Source of the DNA: JAWLHK01 sp041690355 [NCBI: bacterium]
Lineage (GTDB): Bacteria; J088; JAWLBW01
Assembly: GCA_041690355.1 (NCBI GenBank)
Contig: JAWLHK010000014.1
Location: forward strand, 1-64,000
Length of the DNA: 64,000 nucleotides
Reading direction: 5' to 3'
In this document: piece by piece, positions 26,701 to 34,794 of the stretch
How positions within the stretch are numbered: the first letter of the stretch is position 1
How the letters are laid out: every line of letters starts with the position of its first letter
The notes under the pieces: generated by a model
Told to the model about the DNA's origin: nothing
The model's input: only the letters and a program-made list of their open reading frames with translations
The model's database searches: none
Translations under genes and position numbers: made by a program

Positions 26701-27590
26701 TGAGCTGGCACTGGCTCGTAACAGCCCATCCCGGGCTGAACCTGCCGCCCGACTTTCCGTATCCGGATCCGGCCACCTTCCGGTGGTCGGATCTGGACGC
26801 CCACTGGAGCGTTCTGCTCGGCATCGCTCTGCTCACCGGCCTCTTCTTCTGGGGCATCGGTCCCGCCCGCAGGCGCTACAGGCTCTCCGACACCCCCGCA
26901 GAAGGATGGCGCATCGGCCTGTTTTCGGCCGCGATGGTCGTTCTCTTCTTCTCGCTGCAGGGGCCCCTGCATCACCTGAGCGACTACTACCTGTTTTCGG
27001 CGCACATGGTGCAGCACCTGCTGCTCATGCAGGTCGTGCCGCCGATGGTCATGCTCGCCATCCCGGGCTGGCTCATCGATGCGCTCTTCGACCGGGTGCC
27101 CCCGCTGGCGGCCTTCACCCGCGTGGTCGTGCGCCCGCTCTACGCCTTTCTGATCACGAGCGCCATTCTCGTCTTCTGGCATATCCCCGAGTGGTACGAG
27201 CTGACCATGCGCGACCACGAGGTGCACATCTTCGAGCACATCACGTTCATTTCGGCCGCCGTCATCTACTGGTGGCCGGTGATCAACCTGGCGCCGCGGC
27301 ACGTGACGTCGGCCCCGCCGATCTTCCAGATGATCTACCTGTTTCTCACGACCCTGCCCATGGTCATCGTGGGGGCGTTCATCACGATGTCGTCGAAGGT
27401 CATCTATCCGTTCTACGCCTTCGCGCCGCGCGTCTTCGACCTCGACCCGCTGACCGATCAGATCATCGGCGGCCTGATCATGTGGGTGCCCGGCGCCATG
27501 ATGCCCTGGGTGGCCATCACGACGATCTTCTTCCGCTGGTTCCAGAGCGGCCGCGATCTCGCCGGCAGCGCGCGCCCGTCACAGGCCTGA
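26700..27590 (+). CDS. ctaG: Oxidase assembly factor CtaG (caa3_CtaG family)
   Basis: The 296-residue protein has about seven membrane helices and the caa3_CtaG features: ending of helix 3 YYLFSAHMVQHLLLMQVVPP, FLITSAILVFWHIPEWYE, HIFEHITFISAAVIYWWPV and FLTTLPMVIVGAF. Members help assemble caa3 oxidase, probably in copper delivery. This is not the Cox11-type protein also called CtaG; that domain is fused to CtaB further down. The ATG at 26700 overlaps the coxD stop; a GTG three bases earlier is an alternative. Confidence 0.88.
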   Translation: MSWHWLVTAHPGLNLPPDFPYPDPATFRWSDLDAHWSVLLGIALLTGLFFWGIGPARRRYRLSDTPAEGWRIGLFSAAMVVLFFSLQGPLHHLSDYYLFSAHMVQHLLLMQVVPPMVMLAIPGWLIDALFDRVPPLAAFTRVVVRPLYAFLITSAILVFWHIPEWYELTMRDHEVHIFEHITFISAAVIYWWPVINLAPRHVTSAPPIFQMIYLFLTTLPMVIVGAFITMSSKVIYPFYAFAPRVFDLDPLTDQIIGGLIMWVPGAMMPWVAITTIFFRWFQSGRDLAGSARPSQA

Positions 27591-27663
27591 GGCCGTGTGC
27601 GGCCGGCAGGGCAGGGGGTCGGATCTTCGGCCCACCCCGCCTCCCATCACGCATGAGCTCTGT

Positions 27664-27669
27664 TACAAT
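27664..27669 (+). promoter_or_regulatory. Possible internal promoter before ctaA
   Basis: TGT-TACAAT (27661-27669) forms an extended -10 about 30 nt before ctaA in the only sizeable gap of the operon (109 bp). The identical TGTTACAATAG occurs before sppA. No clear -35 is seen. Confidence 0.4.
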
Positions 27670-27699
27670 AGTCGGTTACCCATCGTTAGGAATGCCAAC

Positions 27700-28650
27700 A
27701 TGCGTACCCTGACTTCGACCGCGGAGTTTCCGGAACGAGGGGCGGCGGTCCGGCTCACGAACCGGCTGGCGCTGGCCATCGCCGTGCTGACCTTCGCCCT
27801 CATGGTGCTCGGCGCCACCGTGCGCGGCATGGATGCCGGGCTCGCATGCCCCGACTGGCCGCTCTGCCACGGTCAGTATCTGCCGCCGTTCGAGCCCGTT
27901 CTCTGGCAGGGGACCGACGTGCCCACGCCCGGGCAGATGAACGCCGAGTGGCTGCACCGGCTCGTCGCCTCGCTCGTGGGGCTGCTCTCGCTGGGCCTCG
28001 CCGGCGCCGTCTGGCGCACGGGTGACCGCCGTCTGCGCCGCTGGGCCGCGCTCGCCGCCGCGTTGCTCGTCATCCAGATCGGCCTGGGGGCCGCCACCGT
28101 CTTTCTGAACAATGTGCCGTATTCGGTCGCCCTGCACCTGGGGGTCGCGACGGCCTTTCTGACGACCCTTTCGTGGATTTACCGGTTGAGCCGCGCCGCG
28201 CCGTCTGCGCTGCCCGGAACCCGGGGGCTGCGCCTCGGCCTTGCCGTCACGGCCGGACTGGTCTTCGCGCAGATGATGCTGGGGGCCCTCATCGCCAAGA
28301 CGCCGGGGGCCGACCTGGTGTGTCCGACCTTTCCCCACTGCGGGCGTGACGACTACTACGCCGTCGGCCACCTGGTGGGGATGCAGATGACCCACCGCGT
28401 GCTCGGGTTCCTGATCCTCTTCGCCATCCTCTGGGGGGCCGGGGCCGCGCGCGGAGCCGCCCGCGCCTGGGGCCTGGCGGGACTCGGGCTCATCGTCGCC
28501 CAGATCGCGGTCGGCACCTTGAACGTGATCTGGCGCGTACCCGTCGCCGTCACGGCGGCCCACCTGGGGCTGGCCGTGCTCATCTTCCTGCTCAGCTTTC
28601 ACTGGTCCGCCGGGATCCGTCCGGAACCGTCGCCCTCGAGGAATTCCTGA
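27700..28650 (+). CDS. ctaA: Haem A synthase
   Basis: The 316-residue COX15/CtaA protein has about eight helices in two halves, each with conserved histidines: GLACPDWPLCHG and AEWLHRLVASLVGL in the first, VCPTFPHC and QMTHRVLGFLILF in the second, plus VTAAHLGLAVLIF near the end. The two cysteines in CPDWPLC are the pair typical of many bacterial CtaA proteins. It oxidises haem O to haem A for the oxidase. The start is preceded by a 109-bp gap with a possible internal promoter. The stop overlaps ctaB by 1 bp (TGATG). Confidence 0.95.
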   Translation: MRTLTSTAEFPERGAAVRLTNRLALAIAVLTFALMVLGATVRGMDAGLACPDWPLCHGQYLPPFEPVLWQGTDVPTPGQMNAEWLHRLVASLVGLLSLGLAGAVWRTGDRRLRRWAALAAALLVIQIGLGAATVFLNNVPYSVALHLGVATAFLTTLSWIYRLSRAAPSALPGTRGLRLGLAVTAGLVFAQMMLGALIAKTPGADLVCPTFPHCGRDDYYAVGHLVGMQMTHRVLGFLILFAILWGAGAARGAARAWGLAGLGLIVAQIAVGTLNVIWRVPVAVTAAHLGLAVLIFLLSFHWSAGIRPEPSPSRNS

Positions 28651-29996
28651 TGTCCGTCGCCGTCGACTCTTCTGCGCCGCGCACTCCGTTTTCGGTCGCG
28701 CGGGACCTGATCGCCCTGACCAAGCCGCGCATCATTCTGTTGCTGCTGGTCACGACCTATGCCGCCATGCTCATCGCCGATCCCGAAGCCGTGACCTGGC
28801 CGCTCGTGCTTTTCACGCTGCTCGGCGGAACGCTGACCTCCGGTTCGGCCAACGCCATCAACATGGTCTATGACCGCGACATCGACGCCATCATGAAGCG
28901 CACGCGGCGCCGCCCGCTCCCCAGCGGCCGCCTGTCGCCCGCGCCGGCCCTCATCTTCGCGATCGTCCTCGGTCTGCTCGGGGCCGCCGTGCTGTGGTTC
29001 AAGGTGAATCCGCTCGCCTCGGCGCTGGCCGTCGCGGGAAACCTGTTCTACGTCTTCGTCTACACGATGTGGCTCAAGCGCACGTCGGTTCAGAACATCG
29101 TCATCGGCGGCGCGGCCGGCGCGGTGCCCCCGATGGTCGGCTGGGTGGCCGTCACGGGTAACCTCGATCTGGCGGCCGTCATCATGTTTCTCATCATCTT
29201 TCTCTGGACGCCGCCGCACTTCTGGGCGCTCGCGTTCTACAAGAACGACGACTACCGCGCGGCCGGGGTGCCGATGCTGCCGGTCGTGCACGGCAATGAC
29301 GCCACCGTGCGCCAGATTCTGCTCTACACGGCGCTGCTCGTGCCCAGCTCGCTGCTGCTGGCCCTCTTTCACCCCATGACCATCTTCTACGTGCTGGCGG
29401 CACTCATCCTCGGCGGCGTTTTTGCCTGGTATGCCGTGCGTCTCGCCCGCACGCGCACCGATGTCGACGCCAAGCGCCTTTTCGCCAACAGCCTCGTCTA
29501 CCTTGCGCTCATCTTCGCGGCCATGGTCTTCGACCGGGTGCTCCTGGCCGATTACCTGCAGCCGGTCGTTCCGCAGGCCGGCGTCAACGGGTATCCCGTC
29601 ATCCACACGCGCACGCTGCAGGTGGAGTTCACGGCAGGGGTCGCCGAGGGCCTTCCCCTCAAGGTCGAGGTCCTGCGGCCGAAGCTGCAGACCCACCCGA
29701 ACGAGCCGAAGCAGCTCGCCTACCGGATCACGAATCTGTCGGATCGTTCGCTGACGGTCATGGCCGACCACGCGCTCACGCCCGAACAGGCCGGCGGCTT
29801 CTACAAGAAAATCGAGTGCTTCTGCTTCAAGGAGCAGCACCTTGCGCCGGGCGAGACGGCCGATCTGCCGCTCCAGTTTGCGTTCGTCGATGCGCTTCCG
29901 CAGGAGATCGACAACATCACCGTCCACTACGGGTTCAAGGAAATTGTCGAAGAGGGAGGCGAAGCGGAATCCGATCACCATGGGCACGCACACTAG
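28650..29996 (+). CDS. ctaB: Haem O synthase fused to a Cox11 copper-chaperone domain
   Basis: Residues 1-300 are a complete protohaem farnesyltransferase (UbiA family). The first aspartate motif lies in NAINMVYDRDIDA (68-80), the second around YKNDDYRAAGVPMLP (197-211), and about nine membrane helices are present. It makes haem O from haem B. Residues about 315-435 match Cox11: LAYRITNLSD, GGFYKKIECFCFKEQHLAPG with the copper cysteines C390 and C392, FAFVDALPQEIDNITVHYGF, then a His-rich tail DHHGHAH. The Cox11 domain's own membrane anchor is missing and would be replaced by the last UbiA helix, which should leave it in the periplasm. No separate cox11 gene is in the operon. Confidence 0.9.
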   Translation: MSVAVDSSAPRTPFSVARDLIALTKPRIILLLLVTTYAAMLIADPEAVTWPLVLFTLLGGTLTSGSANAINMVYDRDIDAIMKRTRRRPLPSGRLSPAPALIFAIVLGLLGAAVLWFKVNPLASALAVAGNLFYVFVYTMWLKRTSVQNIVIGGAAGAVPPMVGWVAVTGNLDLAAVIMFLIIFLWTPPHFWALAFYKNDDYRAAGVPMLPVVHGNDATVRQILLYTALLVPSSLLLALFHPMTIFYVLAALILGGVFAWYAVRLARTRTDVDAKRLFANSLVYLALIFAAMVFDRVLLADYLQPVVPQAGVNGYPVIHTRTLQVEFTAGVAEGLPLKVEVLRPKLQTHPNEPKQLAYRITNLSDRSLTVMADHALTPEQAGGFYKKIECFCFKEQHLAPGETADLPLQFAFVDALPQEIDNITVHYGFKEIVEEGGEAESDHHGHAH

Positions 29997-30079
29997 AAAC
30001 GCCCGATGCCCAACCTCCTATCGGAACAAGGGCATCAGCAATGGGGGCACGCCCGGCAGTCCGCTAAGGCAAGGGGAAT

Positions 30080-30559
30080 TCAGGTCTCGACGTAATTGCC
30101 GTGGCCGGACCGCAAGGGCTCTTCGTACAGCTCGCCGACGATGGCGCCGAACACCGCGTGCACGGCGAAGAGAAGGATGACGTCGTCAAACCCGTACGAC
30201 GCGGCGAACCACCCCGGCCCCGGGAGCTCGTCGCCCATGACCGGGTGAAACGCCGACAGCACCCCGAGCAGGATGCCCACGACGAAGGCGTGCGCCAGCC
30301 CGAGCACGAGCCCCGCGGCCGGGCCCGAGCGGTCGAAGGCTTCGAAGAGCAGGCCGTAAAAAAGACCGAAGATGCCCGCGAAGAGCAGGTGCAGGTGAAA
30401 GCCCAGAATCCACGCGTTCAGTCCCGGCAAGGTGCCGAACGTGCCCAGGAGCATCTCGAGGTTGAGCTGGCCGAAACCGAGCCAGCGCGCGAAGGCGAGC
30501 AGCACCGTGATGGCGACACCGGCGAGCAGTCCGGAAAAGAAGGCGCGATTGGCTTTCAT
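30080..30559 (-). CDS. Small membrane protein, unknown
   Basis: The 159-residue protein has four predicted helices: FFSGLLAGVAITVLLAFARW, LHLLFAGIFGLFYGLLF, GLVLGLAHAFVVGILLGVL and VILLFAVHAVFGAIVGELYE. Conserved-looking histidines and aspartates sit at helix ends (GFHLHLL, YGFDDVILL). I do not recognise a family. The ATG at 30559 is chosen because the frame upstream runs through a heptamer repeat array that is not protein-like; the array starts only 2 bp before the ATG. It converges on the oxidase operon. Confidence 0.55.
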   Translation of the reverse strand: MKANRAFFSGLLAGVAITVLLAFARWLGFGQLNLEMLLGTFGTLPGLNAWILGFHLHLLFAGIFGLFYGLLFEAFDRSGPAAGLVLGLAHAFVVGILLGVLSAFHPVMGDELPGPGWFAASYGFDDVILLFAVHAVFGAIVGELYEEPLRSGHGNYVET

Positions 30560-30561
30560 GA

Positions 30562-30589
30562 ATTGACGATCTACGATTGACGATTGACG
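30562..30589. repeat. 7-bp tandem array, unit ATYKACG, 4 copies
   Basis: The units are ATTGACG, ATCTACG, ATTGACG, ATTGACG, then a partial ATCTAAT. The array sits directly upstream of the start codon at 30559 (minus) and about 125 bp upstream of trmL (plus). Confidence 0.8.
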
Positions 30590-30715
30590 ATCTAATCGAA
30601 ACCCGAGTTCTGCCTCGGCTTCCCGCTCATCATCCATTCGAACGGGGCAAGCCGGCAAAGGCGAATGCCGAGACCATGCGGGACGGCCCGGCGAGGGCCG
30701 ACGCGGAAAACGAAC

Positions 30716-31168
30716 ATGTTGCACATCGTTCTGTACGAACCCGAGATTCCGCCCAATACGGGAAATATTGCGCGTCTCTGCGCCGGCACCGGCATCCGGT
30801 TGCACCTCGTGGGTAAACTCGGTTTCGAACTCTCCGATCGCTATCTGAAGCGGGCGGGGCTCGATTACTGGCCCCACGTGCAGTGGGAGCACGTGCCATC
30901 GCTCGAGCACCTGTACGTCCGATTTCCCGAAAGCCGCTTCTTCTACCTGTCGACCAAAGCGACGCGGCCCTATACCACCGCAGGCTATCGGGAAGGGGAT
31001 TTTCTCGTCTTCGGCCCCGAAAGCCGGGGGCTGCCCGAAGAGATCCTGCTTGCGAACGCAGACGCCTGCTATACAATCCCCATGTTCGGGCCCGTCCGCA
31101 GCCTCAACCTCAGCACGGCCGTCGGTATCGTCGCCTACGAGGCGCTGCGGCAGGTCAAGGGGTTCTGA
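30716..31168 (+). CDS. trmL: tRNA (cytidine/uridine-34-2'-O)-methyltransferase
   Basis: The 150-residue protein is a complete minimal SPOUT methyltransferase. It begins MLHIVLYEPEIPPNTGNIAR and contains LVFGPESRGLPEEIL and the trefoil-knot end IPMFGPVRSLNLSTAVGIVA, all diagnostic of TrmL (YibK). It methylates the wobble ribose of leucine tRNAs using S-adenosylmethionine. The ATG at 30716 matches the usual TrmL N-terminus. Longer in-frame starts only add low-complexity sequence. Confidence 0.95.
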   Translation: MLHIVLYEPEIPPNTGNIARLCAGTGIRLHLVGKLGFELSDRYLKRAGLDYWPHVQWEHVPSLEHLYVRFPESRFFYLSTKATRPYTTAGYREGDFLVFGPESRGLPEEILLANADACYTIPMFGPVRSLNLSTAVGIVAYEALRQVKGF

Positions 31169-31228
31169 ATGCTCGCCGAAAAGGTTGCGGGCACGCGCTC
31201 GTTTTTGTTTAGCTGATTGTCATTCCCG

Positions 31229-33109
31229 ATGGACAGCGCGCTTCCCTTTCGCCCCGACGCCGAGTCGGAGGTCTTGATCCAGGCCATTCTGGATGCGGCG
31301 GTGGATTCGATCTTCGTGATCGACTTCCTCAGCGGCACCATGCGCTGCAACCGTCAGGCCATCCGGGACTTCGTCATCCCGCCCGAAATCCACGAAGCCG
31401 CGGGAAACTGGCTTGCCCTTCGCGAGCACATGGCCGCCCTGGCAGCGGATACGCCAGGTTTTCAAGCGGGACTCGCCGCTCGCGACCAGGCCCCCGAAGA
31501 GGAGCACTTCGAAGTCATTCCCTTTCTTGACGGGCGGGTGTTCGAACGCCGCGTGCGCCCGCTGCTCCGCGAGGGCAGGGCAGTAGGGCGGGTCGTCAGC
31601 TACCGCGATGTCACGAAGCAGGTGCGCTACGAGCTCGAACGGGCCGAACAACAGGAGCGGTTGCGCGGGCTCATGGCCAATCTGCCCGGCATGGTCTACA
31701 CCTGCCGCAACGACGCGTCCTGGACGATGGAGTTCGTCAGCGAGGGCTGTTTCGAGCTTACTGGCTATCCGACCGAAGATCTGCTGCACAACCGGTCGAT
31801 CACCTTCGAGGCGCTCATCCATCCCGAAGATCGCGACCGGGTGCGTGAGGTCGTCACCGAAGCGGTTGCCGGCGATCGCACGTATCGGCTCGAATACCGG
31901 ATTCTGACGCGGTCAGGGGCCGTACGGTGGGTTCTCGAGCAGGGCAAGGCACTGCCGGGCGGGCTGCTGCTCGAAGGGCACCTGAGCGACATCACGGCCC
32001 GCGTCGCGGCCGAACAGGAGCTCGTCGCGAGCCGCCGGCGCCTCGAGCTCGCCCTCGAAGTGGCCGGCATGGGGGTCTGGGAGTGGGATCTCGCCGGCGA
32101 CAAGGTACTCTGGTCGGGCACGACGAGAAGCGACGAACACAGGGCGTTTCCGGCCCGCTTCGACCGTGACATGCTGATGGAGCGGGTCTACGGCGAAGAC
32201 GCGGCGTCGCTGAACGCCGCGGTACGCGCGGCGCTCAAGGGCGAAGACGCGCTCGACCTCCAGTTCCGCGTCGCCCGCGACGACGGCGAGCTGCGCTGGG
32301 TGCACATCAAGGGGAGCCTGTTGCGCACCGCAGACGGGCGCCCGACGCGCATGATCGGCATCGCCCACGACGTCACCGGTCGCAAAGAGGCCGAGCTGGC
32401 CGTGCGCGAAGCCAAGGAGCGCGCCGAAGAGGCCGTGCGGGTCAAGAACGCCATCTTCGCGAACGTCAGTCACGAAATTCGCACGCCCCTCACGGGGATC
32501 ATCGGGTTTTCAGAACTCCTTTTCCGCACCGCCGCCGACAACGACCAGCGCCACAAAGCCGAGATCATCCTGCGTTCGGCACAGCGGCTGCTCACGCTGC
32601 TGAACGGGGTCATCGACATGGCGCGGCTCGAGTCGAACCGAGTCGAGATCAGCCCGGAGGCGCACGCCCTGTCTGAGACAGTCGAGCGGGCGGCGTCGCT
32701 GCTCGGCATCCTCGCCCGCGGAAAAGGCCTGCGTCTCGACGTGGGTCCGCTCGAAGAGGCGCTGGTGATGACCGACCGCCAGGCCGAAGAGCAGATTCTG
32801 CTGAACCTGATCGGCAATGCGATCCGCTATACAGAGCAGGGGAGCATAGGGATCACGGTGCGCCATGCGCCGCCGTACGCCGAGCTGACGGTGCGCGACA
32901 CGGGCGTTGGAATTTCGGAAGCTTTTCTTCCATACGTCTTCGACGAATTCCGCCGTGAAAGTGAAGGGCTCAGTGGCCAGCAGGAGGGGAGCGGCCTGGG
33001 GCTGTCCATTGCGCGCCGCCTCGTCGAGGCCATGGGGGGCGAGATACGCATCCGGAGCCGGAAAGACGAGGGGACCGAAGCCGTCGTCCTGCTGCCGCTG
33101 GCCGACTAG
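31229..33109 (+). CDS. Multi-PAS sensor histidine kinase
   Basis: The 626-residue protein is soluble, with no membrane helix. A first PAS domain (about 10-120) is followed by two PAS/PAC units (about 145-265 and 270-390; LTGYPTEDLL, VRWVLEQGK, ELRWVHIKGS). Then come a HisKA dimer with the phospho-histidine in NVSHEIRTPLTGIIGFSELL and a HATPase with LLNLIGNAIRYTEQ, RDTGVGIS and EGSGLGLSIARRLVE. No receiver domain or adjacent response regulator is present, so the partner is elsewhere. It closely resembles the kinase at 57608 in its catalytic half. An upstream TTG at 31217 is possible, but the ATG is preferred. Confidence 0.9.
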   Translation: MDSALPFRPDAESEVLIQAILDAAVDSIFVIDFLSGTMRCNRQAIRDFVIPPEIHEAAGNWLALREHMAALAADTPGFQAGLAARDQAPEEEHFEVIPFLDGRVFERRVRPLLREGRAVGRVVSYRDVTKQVRYELERAEQQERLRGLMANLPGMVYTCRNDASWTMEFVSEGCFELTGYPTEDLLHNRSITFEALIHPEDRDRVREVVTEAVAGDRTYRLEYRILTRSGAVRWVLEQGKALPGGLLLEGHLSDITARVAAEQELVASRRRLELALEVAGMGVWEWDLAGDKVLWSGTTRSDEHRAFPARFDRDMLMERVYGEDAASLNAAVRAALKGEDALDLQFRVARDDGELRWVHIKGSLLRTADGRPTRMIGIAHDVTGRKEAELAVREAKERAEEAVRVKNAIFANVSHEIRTPLTGIIGFSELLFRTAADNDQRHKAEIILRSAQRLLTLLNGVIDMARLESNRVEISPEAHALSETVERAASLLGILARGKGLRLDVGPLEEALVMTDRQAEEQILLNLIGNAIRYTEQGSIGITVRHAPPYAELTVRDTGVGISEAFLPYVFDEFRRESEGLSGQQEGSGLGLSIARRLVEAMGGEIRIRSRKDEGTEAVVLLPLAD

Positions 33110-33166
33110 GCTGCGGGGCGGACGGCGGACCCTGGATTCAGAGCAGGGCAAGAGTTCGGCGAACCT

Positions 33167-34294
33167 TTACGCCGTGACCACAGGCGCTTCCGGCGCCTGG
33201 GCCGATCCTGAGTCATGGGCGATGACCCACTCCAGCACGCGCGGAAACAGCTCTTTTGCCGCGTCCCTGCCGAACACGAAATCGATGTGGCCGTAGTCGT
33301 GTCCGAAGCCGGTGGCGCGGCCGACCTCGAGGTACTGCTTTCCCGACGAGTCGGGCATGAGATCGTAGGCGTGTTTCGCGTTGACGGGCTGCACGAGAAT
33401 GTCGCCGGCGCCCGAAATGACGAAGACCGGCACCGTCGACTCCCGCAGTGCCGCCTGGTAATCGACCTGGTGGTCAGCAGAGCGGAAGCAGTCGTTCACC
33501 ACCCAGTCGCTGAACTGCTTGAGAAGCGCGGGGGGCAGGTGATGGACGGCGTTGTAGGCCACGCGCTGGATGAAGCCGAGATCGATGTTGTCGGGGTTCA
33601 TCTGCGAGCGGACCGGCGCGGAATTGCGGATGAGCGGAATCAGCGGCAGGGCCAGGTGGATGGCCGTGCGGATCGGCACGTACTTGATGTGATCGAGCAG
33701 AAAGGCGAGCTTGAGCGCGGCGCCGAGGCCATGCCGCGAGGCAAAGCGCACGGGCGACCCCATGGCGACCCCCGAGCGGATCCATTCGGGCTTCCCGATG
33801 CCCAGGTACGAATACAGCAGCATGCCGCCCATGGAGTGACCGACCCAGTGCACCCGTTCGGCGCCGGTCGCCTGGCGGATGTGGGCCACCGCGGCCGTGA
33901 CGTCCTGGCGGGCGTAGTCGTCGAAGTTCCAGTTCCAATCCGGCTTCGGAGGCACCGACATGCCGGCGCCGCGCAGGTCGACGATCCACGCGTCAAATCC
34001 GGCCCGGGCGAACCCGCGCGCCCAGCTGTAGGCTTCGTCGAAGTCGAGGTTGTACTTGTTCGCGCCCAGGCCGTGCACGAAGAAGACCGGTTCGCGGCGC
34101 CGCTGGTCGCCCTTGGGGCGGTACCGGTAGAGGGCGAGGCGGGCACCGTCTTCGGTGCGCACGAAGTGGATTTCGTCGGACGCGTCGGCCTCGTGGTGGT
34201 TCCGGTGCAGCCACGCGAAATAGACGCGGGACAGGGTCAGCCCGACAAGCACGAAACCAACGACGCTCAGAGCGGAGACCAGCCAATAGGACAT
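33167..34294 (-). CDS. Membrane-anchored alpha/beta hydrolase
   Basis: The 375-residue protein begins with a membrane helix (WLVSALSVVGFVLVGLTLSR), then an alpha/beta hydrolase domain with FFVHGLGANKYN, VDLRGAGMS, the nucleophile elbow WVGHSMGG and a late GFGHDYGHIDF that supplies the catalytic histidine region. The length and layout resemble polyester, lipid or poly(3-hydroxyalkanoate)-type hydrolases, but the substrate is open. The ATG at 34294 is chosen because the upstream in-frame extension is translated heptamer repeat. The nearby P450 and SDR remnant suggest a past lipid- or terpenoid-modifying gene set. Confidence 0.8.
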   Translation of the reverse strand: MSYWLVSALSVVGFVLVGLTLSRVYFAWLHRNHHEADASDEIHFVRTEDGARLALYRYRPKGDQRRREPVFFVHGLGANKYNLDFDEAYSWARGFARAGFDAWIVDLRGAGMSVPPKPDWNWNFDDYARQDVTAAVAHIRQATGAERVHWVGHSMGGMLLYSYLGIGKPEWIRSGVAMGSPVRFASRHGLGAALKLAFLLDHIKYVPIRTAIHLALPLIPLIRNSAPVRSQMNPDNIDLGFIQRVAYNAVHHLPPALLKQFSDWVVNDCFRSADHQVDYQAALRESTVPVFVISGAGDILVQPVNAKHAYDLMPDSSGKQYLEVGRATGFGHDYGHIDFVFGRDAAKELFPRVLEWVIAHDSGSAQAPEAPVVTA

Positions 34295-34368
34295 AAAACA
34301 ATCCGGTAAGGAGACGGTGGGGTTACTGTAGCAGATCGGGCGGGCGGGATCACAGGCAGCACCTGTGA

Positions 34369-34536
34369 GTGACGAGTTACGAGTAACGAGTGACGAGTGC
34401 TCGGCAAGTGCGCGGACCAAGACGTCCTTCGTCGGCGCTTGGCGCTTCTCCAAGTGACGAGTTACGAGTGACGAGTGACGAATGCTCGGCAAGTGCGCCC
34501 ACCAACTCGTCCTTCGTCAGCGCTTGGCGCTCTCCA
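34369..34536. repeat. Two tandem copies of an 85-bp composite heptamer element
   Basis: Each copy has a GTNACGA x4 array (34369-34396 and 34454-34481), then a middle part reading TGCTCGGCAAGTGCGC, ACCAA and CGTCCTTCGTC, then GCGCTTGGCGCT and TCTCCAA. The period is 85 bp and the copies differ at a few positions. The second copy ends where recognisable SDR coding sequence begins. Confidence 0.8.
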
Positions 34537-34537
34537 A

Positions 34538-34719
34538 CGGCCGTGAAGCTGCTGCCGCCGCGCGAAGCGGCCCGGCTCATCCTCGACGGCATGGAGGCGA
34601 ACCGCTACCGCGTGCTCGTCGGCAAGGATTCCAGGTTCATGGACTGGCTCTACCGGCTGAACCCCGAGCGGGCGGCCGGCTTCATCGCGAAACAGATGAA
34701 GGCGCTGTTGCGGGAGTGA
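34538..34719 (+). pseudogene. C-terminal remnant of a short-chain dehydrogenase
   Basis: About 60 residues in one frame, from TAVKLLPPREAARLILDG through NRYRVLVGKDSRFMDWLYRL to FIAKQMKALLRE, match the C-terminal tail of classical SDR enzymes that act on lipid-like substrates. The Rossmann nucleotide-binding half and the YxxxK catalytic site are absent. Upstream, in place of the gene body, lies the duplicated composite repeat. There is no start or ribosome site, so this is most likely a decayed gene. Confidence 0.65.
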
Positions 34720-34794
34720 TGGTAGCTGCAGGAGCCTGGAGCGGCGGACCTCTGAATCCTCAGGACATTGAAGCCGCGATCACCGCGTCGCTGA

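Noticed and set aside
34295-34492. N-terminal extension of the alpha/beta hydrolase rich in HSSLVTR
   Set aside because: The extension is the heptamer array read as codons. The protein-like sequence starts at the membrane helix at 34294.
34369-34536. Possible CRISPR array
   Set aside because: The repeat units are 7 bp or one duplicated 85-bp element. There are no regular 25-40 bp repeats with unique spacers, and no cas genes.
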